DNA of 26,840 bases from Dunaliella salina (lineage: Eukaryota; Chlorophyta; Chlorophyceae; Chlamydomonadales; Dunaliellaceae). Positions within the stretch are counted from its first letter, which is position 1, and each line of letters starts with the position of its first letter. The position numbers and the translations under genes are program-made. Where the stretch lies: positions 267,971 through 294,810 of the forward strand of contig MU069747.1 in NCBI GenBank assembly GCA_002284615.2, read 5' to 3'. Positions 1 to 8,867 of the stretch are shown one piece after another. Below the pieces are notes generated by a model. The model was not told where the DNA came from. It did not search any database and saw only the letters and a program-made list of their open reading frames with translations.

Positions 1-664
1 ACACATGTCAGCTCTGGGGGTCTTTTGGATCCACACCTGGCAGGGCATGCGCAGGTGACTGGGGACAGGTGTCTGTGGCCGTGGGCGGGGTCCTGGCCGA
101 GCCTGGAGCAAGCTGGAGGCTGGGCACCTGCAAACAGAGTGCAGGGAGCAAGCAGCATGGCCTTAAGCGGCAGGGTGTGCGGGAGCGTGCCAGGCACGGG
201 CTACAGCACTGCATGCTGGTATGAGATGTGCAGGGTCTCAGGGCTGCTGCAGCGCCCCCGGGGCCCAGCCCAGCGAGCCCGCCCCTTGCGTGGTGCACAT
301 GTACAGATGATTGCGCCAATGCGAATGCGCAATCAAGATTGCACGCATGCACATGTAACCACATCCACATAATCTAGCTGAGCCCACACACCAAAGGCAA
401 AGCACTCTGCCCTCTCCCACGCTCCCTAACCCATGAGCACTGTCCTTGGACCCTGCAGAAAAGAGTCAGGCTGCTGCAGCCACCCCACCAGAGCGGGGTC
501 GAGCCCACTGCACACACCCCAGCTCCATCATGCAAGCCTACAACCATGTCCAGCGAGCTCTGGTGCACGGCACCGCTCCGGCCACACACACAGGAGCACA
601 TCTAAATAGGAATGAGCCTCATTCAAGCGTTTCTCAACCAATGCCAAGCACCCAAAGATCTCAC
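1..664. other. No gene supported
   Basis: GC-rich sequence with several short open frames on both strands but none with a recognisable motif, a repeat-independent composition bias or convincing splice signals. The only anchored signal is at the right edge, where a consensus minus-strand splice donor (GTGAGA, reading leftward from 664) suggests that this stretch may be intronic or downstream sequence of the candidate exon at 665-962. Confidence 0.3.
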
Positions 665-962
665 CTGCAGGCCGCTTCTTCAATGACCTTCGGGGAGTGT
701 CATGCCTCTGCAGGTCTTCAACCCGGGCGCACCGCAGTGAGGGGAAGGTTGGCTCCACCCGGGTCTCCTCCTCCCACCACTGGGAGTCGCAGCTGCTGCA
801 CTTCCCAAGGCCAGTGGACATACATGCAGCCTTTGCCATCAACCCAAACTCTCGAGCGTGGAGTGGCTTGCACCTCCTCCTGCCCTTTTCCGCTGTGGCT
901 ACTGCTCCCCCTTTCCTCCTCCAACCCTTGCTCGCACTTCTGCTGATCAAAGTGCTGCACAC
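665..962 (-). CDS. Candidate exon, unknown protein (partial)
   Basis: The minus strand carries an open frame that includes a CSSCDSQWW stretch (a C-x2-C pair that could bind zinc) and a basic tail RRSLKKRPA. It ends at CCTGCAG followed by GTGAGA, a near-ideal splice donor (exon end at 665, intron from 664). Just upstream on the same strand a second frame reads LDEELLMQHQQRVQHFDQQK (about 945-1004), which also looks coding, so either a frameshift or another intron lies near 850-950. I do not recognise the family. The 5' end, the true frame in the middle and the neighbouring exons are not determined. It may equally be a decayed transposon exon, since most of the surrounding sequence is mobile-element debris. 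Confidence 0.3.
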
Positions 963-1501
963 GCTGCTGGTGCTGCATCAGCAGCTCTTCATCCAACAGG
1001 AGCTAGGCCTCCTGCCGGCGCTGTGTGACCCCAGCTGGGCTGAGCTCATGCAGGAGTCCATCATCGACAGCGCTGTCTTCGCAGGCTGCTCCTTCAAGTA
1101 CCCTTGACGCACCCAGATCTGCGAGCACCAGAACCCAGTAAGCATGTGCCGAGCAGACGAGCATGCATACCAGGGCTTTTTTTTTTTGCGTACAAGTAAC
1201 ACCATCGTATTAAAACCCAGGATCTTGGAGGCTGAGGGTCGTATTAGGGGCATTAGCAGGGGCACATCGACCATTTCAACCCCCCTTTCATCTTTCCCCA
1301 AGTAAACTCAGACAGAAAAGGGTAGACGAAGAAAGGTCACAGTGCTCGTGAATACAATAGTTCGCTGAAGCATGGGCTCAGCAATGAGTTCCAGGCAAGC
1401 TGGTCGCATGAGAATGAGAGGCACTTGTGGCTTGAGAACCATGGCAGGCATATTGATGATGCTTTCAAGGCATAGTGCAAGTGGTGTGAAAATGCAATCA
1501 A

Positions 1502-1949
1502 TTGCCACTTTGGGATATCATCAAGGCCCTCGAGCAGGGAGAGCAGCAGCAAAAGCAGCGGCAGTGCTGCATCATCGCTGAGCTGCGACAAGCTTGGGGA
1601 TCAGCAGCGCATGTTCATGCATGTGAAGCTGTACTCCTTGCAGCGCCAGAGCACAGTCCTTGCCCCTGCGTCTGGAGTCATCAGCAGTGGCAGCCGTGGG
1701 TGCAGCAGTACTCGTTATTAACAGCCTGAATCTTATCAGCCTTAGCCTTACTCTGCTGAGGATGAGCGTATGCTTTCTGCATTGAAGTATCTGAAAAGCC
1801 CTGCGCGCAACTCCTTGAAGGAGCAGCACGTACATGTATGTGCTCAAGGGTTTAAGAGCATGGAATGTGCTCTGTCATCCTTCTCCAACCCAGATGCAAT
1901 TGACCAGTGGCTAGGTGCAAACAAGAAGCGTGGACAAAACGGGTTGTAA
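1502..1949 (+). pseudogene. Broken coding remnant, unknown protein
   Basis: Two coding-like plus-strand segments lie end to end. The first (1502-1595) reads LWDIIKALEQGEQQQKQRQ and continues to IIAELRQ, a coiled-coil-like composition. After a frame change near 1595 the next frame (1599-1949) opens with DQQRMFMHVKLYSLQRQ, is interrupted by TAA at 1719-1721 and TAG at 1743-1745, then runs uninterrupted through SAEDERMLSALKYLKSPARN and ends with GANKKRGQNGL and TAA at 1947-1949. Either the two stops sit in a short intron or this is a decayed gene; the frame change plus two stops make decay more likely. I do not recognise the family. The final TTG-TAA also contains TGTAA, the usual chlorophyte polyadenylation word, which may be coincidence. 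Confidence 0.35.
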
Positions 1950-2532
1950 GGAGATGTTTTTTGTGTACTGGCAATGCAATCTGCTTGGAGGACTGCCAGC
2001 TGGAGAATTAACATGACTTGGATGCTTGGAAATTCAAACTTCGCATTTGGAGGTGCATAGATCATAAAACTTTGCTTGATGAATTGGTCTGCATGGTATA
2101 CATTTGAAATCATGGCAGACATTGAGTTGGAGAACTCATGCAACGGAGCACTTCATGCGTGAAGGTGTGTCTTAATTCAGCAATGTAAGTGGAAAAACGT
2201 AACGTCATCCCGCTGACTGCAGGCCTCGCAGTGGGCTTAAATTGGGGGGGGAGGGGGCAAAGTATTAAATTGGCACTCCTCAAGAAGGAAATTGAAGGGG
2301 GTTTTCCATCAAAGTATCGGAATCTTGGTTTTGCAAAAACGAAAGAAAAGGGCTGGTGCATGCACAACATGCTGTGTTCAGGTTGAGCCATTGCAACAAC
2401 AGGTGCGAGACTGATGCCCTGGTATGAAAACTGAAAGCTTGCACCACAACCCTGCATTCTGTAGGCTGCACAGCTGCACACCATGCTCAGCTATCAGATC
2501 GGCGCAAGCATGCTGTCAATCAGGGATGGGTC

Positions 2533-2680
2533 GTACGTGAATACACGTATCTACACATGTCATTAAAATTGCTCGTATATACGCATATCGTAAAGATCAG
2601 ACCCGTAAATTGCACGGAAGTACGTGAATACGTATTCTCACGCATCGTTAAAATTGCACGTTTATACGCGTTTCCTTAAG
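2533..2680. repeat. Direct repeat, two about 60-bp units
   Basis: Unit 1 begins at 2533 and unit 2 at 2620; both start GTACGTGAATAC and both contain a shared core TTAAAATTG followed by CTCGTATATACG or CACGTTTATACG. The units are about 87 bp apart start to start and are clearly diverged. Each is rich in self-complementary TACGTA/CGTATACG words. No coding frame crosses the pair. Confidence 0.6.
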
Positions 2681-2689
2681 CCCAAACTC

Positions 2690-2850
2690 GCGCATGACCC
2701 AACCCTGCTGTCAGTGCAATAAGAATAAACTGGGGATTTGTGAATTGCAGGGAAACCACCGTAAGTGCATGGTCTGCACCAAACACACTGCCCAACTGAA
2801 ATACTTTCTTGGGGTTCCTCAACCTGGTAGGGTCTTCCAGGCCCCTTCCT
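2690..2850 (-). pseudogene. Cys-rich tail, possibly a transposase zinc ribbon
   Basis: One minus-strand frame reads GQCVWCRPCTYGG and, about 15 residues on, VYSYCTDSRVGSCASLG. The arrangement C-x2-C then Y-C with later Cys resembles the C-terminal cysteine-rich domain of piggyBac-type transposases (typical form YCxxCxxxLC). Here the second and third positions read Ser and Ser, each one base from the expected Cys or Leu codons, so if the reading is right the domain is degraded. There is no nearby DDD catalytic domain to support it. The opposite strand also reads Cys-rich in this stretch, which weakens the call. Confidence 0.2.
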
Positions 2851-2878
2851 GCCAAGCCCCCCCAGGAACTTACTGCGA

Positions 2879-3532
2879 TCATTGCAGCAGCCGAGAGGCT
2901 GACACCATGTCCACCAGGGCATTCTGGTCCAGCCGAACGCCCTTTCGGTTGAAGCTTGGGAGGGGGAAGAATGAATGGGTGCTGGGCTGGGTGGGTACTG
3001 CTGGGGTGGGTGATGCTGCACATGAGCCCTGCTTGAACGCTGGTTTTTCGCTCACCCCTGCTGCTGCTGCTGCATGTTCCGCGTCCCCCGGTTTGTCTTC
3101 TTCGTTAGGCGGTTGCGCAGGGGGCGTGGAAGTCGTCGGGTGCGAATGCCTCGTGGGAAAGAGGTGCAGTGCCAGCAGATCCCTGAATGGCCTTGTGATC
3201 CGGCGGGGCAGAGGGCCTGTGAAGTCCGCACTAGGCTGCAGCGTTGTGCGCAGATCCTGGAGGCAGGTCTTGAGCTGCTTGCTCATGCTGCCTTCGTGGC
3301 GCTCCATGGTGCCATGGTCAACCATGTCAAACAGCTGCTCGCGCCTGTTCCCCCAGTTCACACAGTCTAGCTCCGTCAAGAGATGCACGCTCATGAGGTA
3401 CTCTTTGACGCACCTGAGTCTCAGGTGCGTCAAGGAATACCTCATGAGCATGCATCTCTTGACGGAGCTAAATAACATGAGAAGGGCTCCCTGGACATGC
3501 ACCTGCAGGTAAAAAGCAAATTTATTCAACAC
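2879..3532 (-). CDS. Unknown protein or exon, 217 codons, with folded-back N-terminus
   Basis: This is the longest minus-strand frame in the first 8 kb. The 5' part lies inside the inverted duplication at 3368-3470, so the frame reads the same module twice in forward and complementary form. After that it continues through KEYLMSVHLLTELD, REQLFDMVDHGTMERHEGSM and LKTCLQDLRTTLQ, then a Pro/Thr/Ala-rich low-complexity region and HSFFPLPSFNRKG to a stop. The middle block has a natural charged/hydrophobic pattern and looks genuinely coding; the start is probably not real because the palindrome supplied it. I do not recognise a family. It could be an exon of a host gene or of a transposase; the cysteine-rich segment lies directly downstream on the same strand but in a different frame. 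Confidence 0.35.
   Translation of the reverse strand: MLNKFAFYLQVHVQGALLMLFSSVKRCMLMRYSLTHLRLRCVKEYLMSVHLLTELDCVNWGNRREQLFDMVDHGTMERHEGSMSKQLKTCLQDLRTTLQPSADFTGPLPRRITRPFRDLLALHLFPTRHSHPTTSTPPAQPPNEEDKPGDAEHAAAAAGVSEKPAFKQGSCAASPTPAVPTQPSTHSFFPLPSFNRKGVRLDQNALVDMVSASRLLQ
3368..3470. repeat. Near-perfect palindrome, 51-bp arms, 1-base centre
   Basis: Left arm 3368-3418 and right arm 3420-3470 are reverse complements at 48 of 51 positions around a single central T (3419). All three mismatches are transitions, so the RNA hairpin from one strand or the other would keep G-U pairs. The arms encode a coding-like segment (SVHLLTEL and its mirror) and the minus-strand coding-like frame continues from the left arm, so the right arm looks like an inverted duplicate of coding sequence. 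Confidence 0.95.
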
Positions 3533-5248
3533 ATCCCAACTCCCTCACATTCATTCAGTGTAGATGCGCTGCAGGCGAGCTGTACATCCCTAGGCTGCTG
3601 CTCCACCATTAACAAATACATTTCAGATCATGACAAGCTTATCACGTCACTCATCCCTTCTTCCCATTTCATGTACGAGAATAGGGGCGGATAAATTTGT
3701 CTCCACCAAGCAGGAAGGTGGCTATTTAGTTAACCCTTTGAACAAAGAAAGGACGCGCTGATAACTCCTCACTGTAAAATGTAGGATTGCAGATGGGAGC
3801 TTCTTTGGCCTATAATTAGGTGCTGGCAAAGACAAGAGGTTTGTCAAATGTTGGAGAGCTGGCCATGTGCTGAACCAGAGGAAGACTCGCCCTTATTCTT
3901 GCTGGCGCTGATTCCAAAGGTGCTTTGGGCACCTGTGAGGTCTGAAATTGTTTCCAGAAGATGGTTCTCAGGGGCTGGCTTTTCACATTTTTGACTTCAT
4001 GGTGCAAACTGATTGGCAAACCTGGCCTCAGGTCGAGCTGAGCAATTGAATTTATAAAAATTAAAATTGATTAGTTTGTCTGCGCATTTTCCACTCATGC
4101 ACAAGCTGTCAACTTCATCAGGTCCTTTAGGTCTGGAAATGCAGAATTATGGTTTTGCGCAATCTGAGGTGAAACCTGAAGGATAATGGATTCAGAAAGC
4201 AAGGTTGGGTAGTTTGGGGTTTGGCAAATAAGTTTCTGCACAGCTCAATGAATTTTGGGACAGCTGACAGGAAACATTTGCCAAGGCAGGCGGGCTGCAG
4301 TGGGAAAGGGGGGGGGGGGGGGGGGGTGTAATGGGGTTGTCGTGGGGTAATCAGGGGGTGTTAAGGGTGCTCAACAGTCAACATTTGGTTGAGATTTTAA
4401 AGTTTTTAAAGTATAGAAAAAATTTTAATCGAGTTCTCAAACACTTCTCAATACTTGACATTCCACCCCTGCAAGAAGGATAATTATTTCTGCGGTTACA
4501 CAGGAGGGTAGCAAAAATTTTCCAAGGACAGCACGTGTAAATTTCAGGCTAGGCCCCCCTGACCTTCCCCCCCTTCCCCCCCACCCCCCCCTTCCAGTGC
4601 CCAATCCGGACAACAAGGGTGCCAACCTGCTCCTCTTTCAAATAGTTATCAACCTGCATACTCAGCGCAATGAAATCTTGAGTCCCAGCAGAGTTATGGG
4701 GCAAAAACTGAGGAGCGGATGCCCATGCATACCTGCCTTCCAGGCACCCACAACTGGCTTGCAAGTTTACATAGACTTTGTATACAGATTGCCCTCCTGA
4801 TTTTAGCAAGCAAGAAAACGTCATACATTGTCACTATCCTGGGAGTTTAAATTGATTTGCTGCGTGTTTAACTCCACACCCCTTGCTCAAACTCTTGCGT
4901 GCTTGGCACTGACTCCTAGCATATGCACACAGACCCCCCCCTCTTTACTCGATTTGCACAAAGAGGATGCCAGTTGACAGCTCTTGAGCTGATAAAAATT
5001 CTAGAGGGGGGGTCCCAAAGAGTCTAGACCCCTCCGACCCCCCCTCCCCCCCCCTTACCCCTCTGATTCACTCATATATATACCAATCAATAGCTCTTGA
5101 GTTCAGCATTCCAAATATAGAGATCTTAACAGGATTGACACGTGCCGTCCAAAAGTTACAGGAACGAGACCCTCCTGGGTCACAATACCAATAAGTGTAT
5201 CAGAGGGGGTCAGCTGAGCCCTAGAATTGCCTGCTTTTTGTATGCACC
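3533..5248. other. Gene-free stretch with homopolymer tracts
   Basis: No open frame here has a recognisable motif or coding texture. The stretch contains a run of 19 G (4308-4326), a dense polypyrimidine block (about 4554-4594) whose complement could form G-quadruplexes, and further C-runs near 5036-5059. Short frames that cross the C/G tracts translate to Gly/Pro strings and are artefacts. Confidence 0.6.
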
Positions 5249-5249
5249 T

Positions 5250-5945
5250 TGCATAGGTTCTTCCCGAACGTCAGGTTTGAAATTTGGGTTCCTTCATTGC
5301 ACATTATGGTTTCAACGTTGACTGTCAGGGAATGCCTAATTACCCGTAGCATGCACCCTAGTTTTTGCCAGAGGGAGGCAACTGGCCAATTTGCCAGACA
5401 TGCTCATTCCCGGTTTTCTGTCTCAAACCTGACTATGCCAACCAATATTATACATGATACATGATACATGATACTATATTTTACAAAAAATGACAACAAT
5501 CAGAGGACCCCAAATCACTGTCCTGGCCTCAGGTCACCCTAAAATGGCCCAAAGCTCCACCCTGGGACCATTTTCTACTCCCAAAATTATATATTTATAA
5601 CTCATACATATAAATATACAATACTGACATCCTGAATATTCATTTATAAATATACAATACTAACATCCTGCATATTCAGAAGTGCGGTAAAGGGAGGTCA
5701 AAAGTAGCCTATTTGGAATCCTCTGTGCTGCAATTTCTCGAAGGGAAATGGCTGAAATTCTATACCTCACTATCCACTGGGTCTTTCCGCTCCATTTTTT
5801 TGCAATTATATTCTTTTGATACAAGGACCTCAAATCACTAAAAAATTACATACGCAAGGAGCATGCCAAAAACCTGATTTTGGGCCTCAGTTGCCCCCCT
5901 CGGAGTTTTTGCTACCATGTCTCCGTTCCGGATCACCCACTGCAC
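5250..5945 (+). repeat. Repeat family R1, copy A
   Basis: Copy A is recognised by matches to two other segments in the window. Shared blocks, in order, include CTGGCCAATTTGCCA (about 5382), AAATGACA followed by CAGAGGACCCC (about 5490), CACCCTGGGACCATT (about 5558), ATGGCTGAAATTCTA (about 5749), ACAAGGACCTCAAATC (about 5820), TTGCCCCCCTC (about 5891) and TTTGCTACCATG (about 5909). The same blocks recur inverted at 5946-6493 plus 7234-7480 and direct at 7500-8190. No clear protein is encoded. Boundaries are approximate. Confidence 0.7.
5609..5680. repeat. 36-bp tandem duplication
   Basis: Units 5609-5644 and 5645-5680 both begin TATAAATATACAATACT and continue ACATCCTG, differing at a few bases near their ends. 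The duplication lies inside copy A of the R1 repeat and is absent from the other copies, so it arose after the copies separated. Confidence 0.85.
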
Positions 5946-6493
5946 CAAATTGGATGATTTTCAATGGATGTGGAGTTCTTGTAATACAAGAATGTGACTG
6001 CAAAAGAGTGAAGCAAAAAAATTAAACGATTGATCAAATACAGAATTTCATTCCACAAAAAACCTCCAGAGGTAGGCGACGGGGGCCCCATGGGAATGGA
6101 AGCAATACAAGCAAACGTTCAAGGAGCAAGGTTTCCAAAATTGCATGATTCAAACTTAGCACCTAAATCTGTCTAAAGCAACCAAGCTTGAAACATGGAA
6201 TTTGGGGGCGACATGCCTTCTCAGCCGCGGCGTGAACCCCTTTCTTTCCGGGCAACATACTGCACCAAATTGGGTGATTTTCGGGTAAACTTTGGTGATT
6301 AGGAGTCCTTGTACCGAAGGATATCCTTGCCAAAAAAGGGAGTGAAAATACTCTTGTCTTTGGTCAGATACAGAATTTCAGCCATTTCCTAGGTTAATAT
6401 CTGGCACAGGGGGTGCCAAAAGGTCATTTTTGGTCTTTCTTTTCTTCACTTTTAAAAATCTAGGGTGTTAGAATCAAATACATTAATCATAAA

Positions 6494-7233
6494 TAGGGTG
6501 CGAGATATACTAGTATATCTGGAAAAATCCACTGCTCATATTCTTGAACGAAAATATTGAGCCAAAAGTGAAGAAATGAGGCATCAAACCATCCTTGGAC
6601 ATACACAACTGTCCATGCGGGCTGTTCATGCCCAGCATACAATTTTTTGCAAAAACCCTCAAGCATCTGCAAGCTGTCATTTTGAAGCTGGACACCTCTG
6701 GGTTCTTCCTATCAGCTAGCTAAGTAATGCTGCACTTGTGAGCTGTTCTTAGTGCCATGGCTGGATCCTTCCCATGTCAGATCCAGCTCCATCTCTTCAG
6801 GCTCCAAGGGCTGCTTGCACGTCGTACCGTGCTGCTTGATGGCTTGCGATGGTTTTGCTGGGCTGATGAGGCTCATGCAATCTTCACACTTTAGAGCACA
6901 TGGCTTTCCAGGCAACTCCTCAGCAATGATGATGTCATACCTTTGCTTGTGCTCCTTGAGTAGGCTGCTTGAGCTTTGCAAGCAGCTCTTCTGGCTTGTA
7001 CCATATGCCTGATGCGCCTGTTTCCCGTTCTCTACCTTGATGACGGCCAATTAGGGAGGCATTTTGTAAATCGTCAACCAAATTGGACTTCGACACCTCA
7101 AAATCGCGCTTGAGCTCAGGAACTCAGCGCTCTGAGTTCCTTAGTTCGAAACTGTATACTAGTATACGACCCCCATATACTAGTATATAATAAGTGTATA
7201 TAAGTATACAGTATATACTGACCTTGCACCTTA
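6494..7233 (-). mobile_element. Non-autonomous hAT-type element, copy 1 (740 bp)
   Basis: Left end TAGGGTGCGAGATATAC and right end (complement) TAAGGTGCAAGGTCAG form the terminal inverted repeats, followed inward on both sides by TATACTAGTATA words. Flanking 8-mers ATCATAAA (6486-6493) and GTTATAAA (7234-7241) match at 6 of 8, as expected for an old 8-bp target duplication of the hAT superfamily. A subterminal hairpin GGAACTCAG-CGCT-CTGAGTTCC lies at 7119-7140 next to GAGCTC. Inside is a fragment of zinc-finger coding sequence on the minus strand. The second copy at 12872-13682 shares both ends, the hairpin region and the internal coding fragments in the opposite orientation. There is no room for a full hAT transposase, so it must depend on one encoded elsewhere. 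Confidence 0.85.
6712..7050 (-). pseudogene. hAT element coding fragment with BED-like zinc finger
   Basis: The minus frame (about 112 residues) carries C55-x2-C58-x15-H74-x3-C78 in the context ALKCEDC ... IKQHGTTCK, the pattern of a BED-type DNA-binding finger, which sits at the N-terminus of many hAT transposases. The block EELPGKPCALKC is repeated in the second element copy as EEPGQPCTLRC (near 13190-13223), although that copy has TGA (13230-13232) in place of the second finger Cys. The frame begins after a stop and has no ATG at its head, so it is an exon remnant rather than a complete gene. In the same frame beyond a TGA-TAG pair, 6494-6690 reads SLQMLEGFCKKLYAG and later VQGWFDASFLHFWL, also partly shared with copy 2. 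No RNase H-like catalytic core is present. Confidence 0.5.
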
Positions 7234-7499
7234 GTTATAAATAAAGATTTTGAGAGTGAAAAATGGTCCCAGGATGGAGTTATGGGCTATTTTAGGGTGA
7301 AATGAGACCAGGAGAGTGATTTGGGTACAACCAACTTTCCAATTTTGCCAAATTTTGCCATTTTTTTGGGGAACATGATTTTTATTATGATTTAATATCG
7401 AAATGATGTAATGTTTTAATATCTAAATGATTGGCATGGTCAGGTTTGGAAAACACTGGCGGGAGAGAGTATTTCCAGCAATTTGGGCCTGTCGCCCCC

Positions 7500-8190
7500 C
7501 TCTGTAAAACTTCTTCGTATAAAGCCATTTCCTCGTAAATAGCCAAAAAGGGGCAGCTGGCCAATTCGCCAAACATGCTCATCTTTTTCCCTCAAATTCA
7601 ACCATGCCAACCATCACAGCTCCTTAAATTATAACGTTCCCCAAAATGACAAAAAGCAGAGGACCCCAGAGGTTACTCCCCTGGCCACAGATGACCCACA
7701 AATGGCCTAGAACTCTACCCTGGGACCATTCTTTACTCCCAAAAATATTTTTTTTCATAACTCTTCTATAATATGGAAACATCCGGCATGTTCAAAAATC
7801 GAAAAGGAGGCTTGCTGGCACCCCCTTGGCTAGGTTTTTTTTAATGGAAACGGCTGAGACTCTACATCTCACCAGGAACTGGGACTTTTCGCTCAATTGT
7901 TTGCAATGATATTTCTTTCACAAGGACTCGAAATCCATTAAGAATCACCCAATTTGGTATCATGGTTGATCTGGAATGGAGAAGTGGTAGCAAATACTAG
8001 GGTTCACGCCCTGTCTGAGGGTTAGGCACGTGTCCTGTAACTGGCATGACTCAAGCTCCAATGTTACAAACAAAGCTTTTGAAGAAACCTAAATTTGTAT
8101 TGTGCCCATTCATGGACACATATGCAGAGAGCATGCAAAAGGCACCTGATTTGGGCTCTGTTGCCCCTCTCTGATAAAAAGCACTGAATG
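7500..8190 (+). repeat. Repeat family R1, copy C
   Basis: Copy C runs in the same orientation as copy A. It shares CTGGCCAATTCGCCA (about 7558), AAAATGACAAAAAGCAGAG (about 7643), TACCCTGGGACCATT (about 7717), CGGCTGAGACTCTAC (about 7850), ACAAGGACTCGAAATC (about 7920), AATCACCCAATTTGG (about 7944) and TGTTGCCCCTCTC (about 8159). It also shares GGTTCACGCC (about 8000) with the inverted copy B near 6230. Divergence among copies is high enough that alignment needs gaps. Confidence 0.65.
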
Positions 8191-8195
8191 AAGAT

Positions 8196-8438
8196 TCACG
8201 TGCCCCATCGAGCTTTAGCCCAGTCAATCCAAGCATACAGGGCAACATACACAAATCCGAGCACAATGCTCTGGTAGCTTGTAACGCCAGCTGCTCTTGG
8301 AGCAACAATGGTCCCAATCAGATGAAGTGGCTGGGGGTGGACGCACTTTGAATGCAAAAAAGGAGCATACTCAAGTACAAGATAAGCTGACCCCTCTGTA
8401 ATGTCCATAATTACCGTAACTATGGAAGGGGGCATCAT
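8196..8438 (-). CDS. Candidate terminal exon of a membrane protein
   Basis: This minus-strand frame of 80 codons contains two hydrophobic stretches: one around GSAYLVLEYAPFL and a longer one, YQSIVLGFVYVALYAWI, followed by DWAKARWGT and a stop. A possible splice acceptor (GACATTACAG, near 8400) lies just before EGSAYLVLEY, so the exon may begin there and not at the ATG. The hydrophobic profile with a short cytosolic-type basic tail suggests a membrane protein C-terminus. I do not recognise the family. It lies just right of repeat copy C and no matching upstream exon is obvious. Confidence 0.3.
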   Translation of the reverse strand: MMPPSIVTVIMDITEGSAYLVLEYAPFLHSKCVHPQPLHLIGTIVAPRAAGVTSYQSIVLGFVYVALYAWIDWAKARWGT

Positions 8439-8845
8439 TAGGAAAGCAGTTTAGTTCCCAACTTCCTTCTCTCACCGCGGCCACCCTTCAAAAGGTAATG
8501 ATTACCCACAAGACCTCAACGTTATGTGAACAGGAATGCATGAAACAAATGGAATACACGCCTCACTAAATTTGTGTGCCCTGATCAGGGACCATACACC
8601 CTTGTTCAACCAAAGTCAAGTGCAACAGGTTGGATGCACATCCTCCAGCAGCATGCAAAAAAGATGCACGTTGTTGGGGTAGTTGTCAACGCCGATGGGT
8701 TACCATTTAGCAAAAAATCTTGCTCCATGAAACTACTGACCGAAAACTGACTTGCACAGACAAACACACACCAGAATGCAAGCAACCTGTTCCAATCAAG
8801 CTCTTTTACCTCCATGCTTTGCTCCAGCTTGTTGGCCATGTAGGT
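8439..8845. other. No gene supported
   Basis: Short frames on both strands without motifs. A minus-strand GTAAAAGAGC after CATGGAG (near 8807) could be a splice donor for the coding-like sequence to its right, but neither its partner exon nor its frame can be fixed. Confidence 0.3.
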
Positions 8846-8867
8846 TTACCCAAGCAGCTTGTCGACC

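Larger units (their letters stand above)
5946..7480 (-). repeat. Repeat family R1, copy B, interrupted by a hAT element
   Basis: Copy B lies in the opposite orientation to copies A and C. Its blocks are seen at 5946-6493 and again at 7234-7480, with the hAT element at 6494-7233 in between. Joining the two flanks restores the order seen in copies A and C (for example TTATAAATA next to AATGGTCCCAGG at the right edge of the insertion, as in the complement of 5560-5610). Together with copy A it forms a long imperfect inverted repeat centred near 5945, and with copy C another centred near 7500. Boundaries are approximate. Confidence 0.65.

Noticed and set aside
2694..3512. 272-codon plus-strand open frame with Cys-rich start
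   Set aside because: It crosses the palindrome and mirrors the more natural minus-strand frame; its composition (runs of Gly, Val, Ala) is that of a shadow.
4437..4824. Gly-rich minus-strand frames
   Set aside because: Products of the polypyrimidine tract at 4554-4594, with no coding texture outside it.
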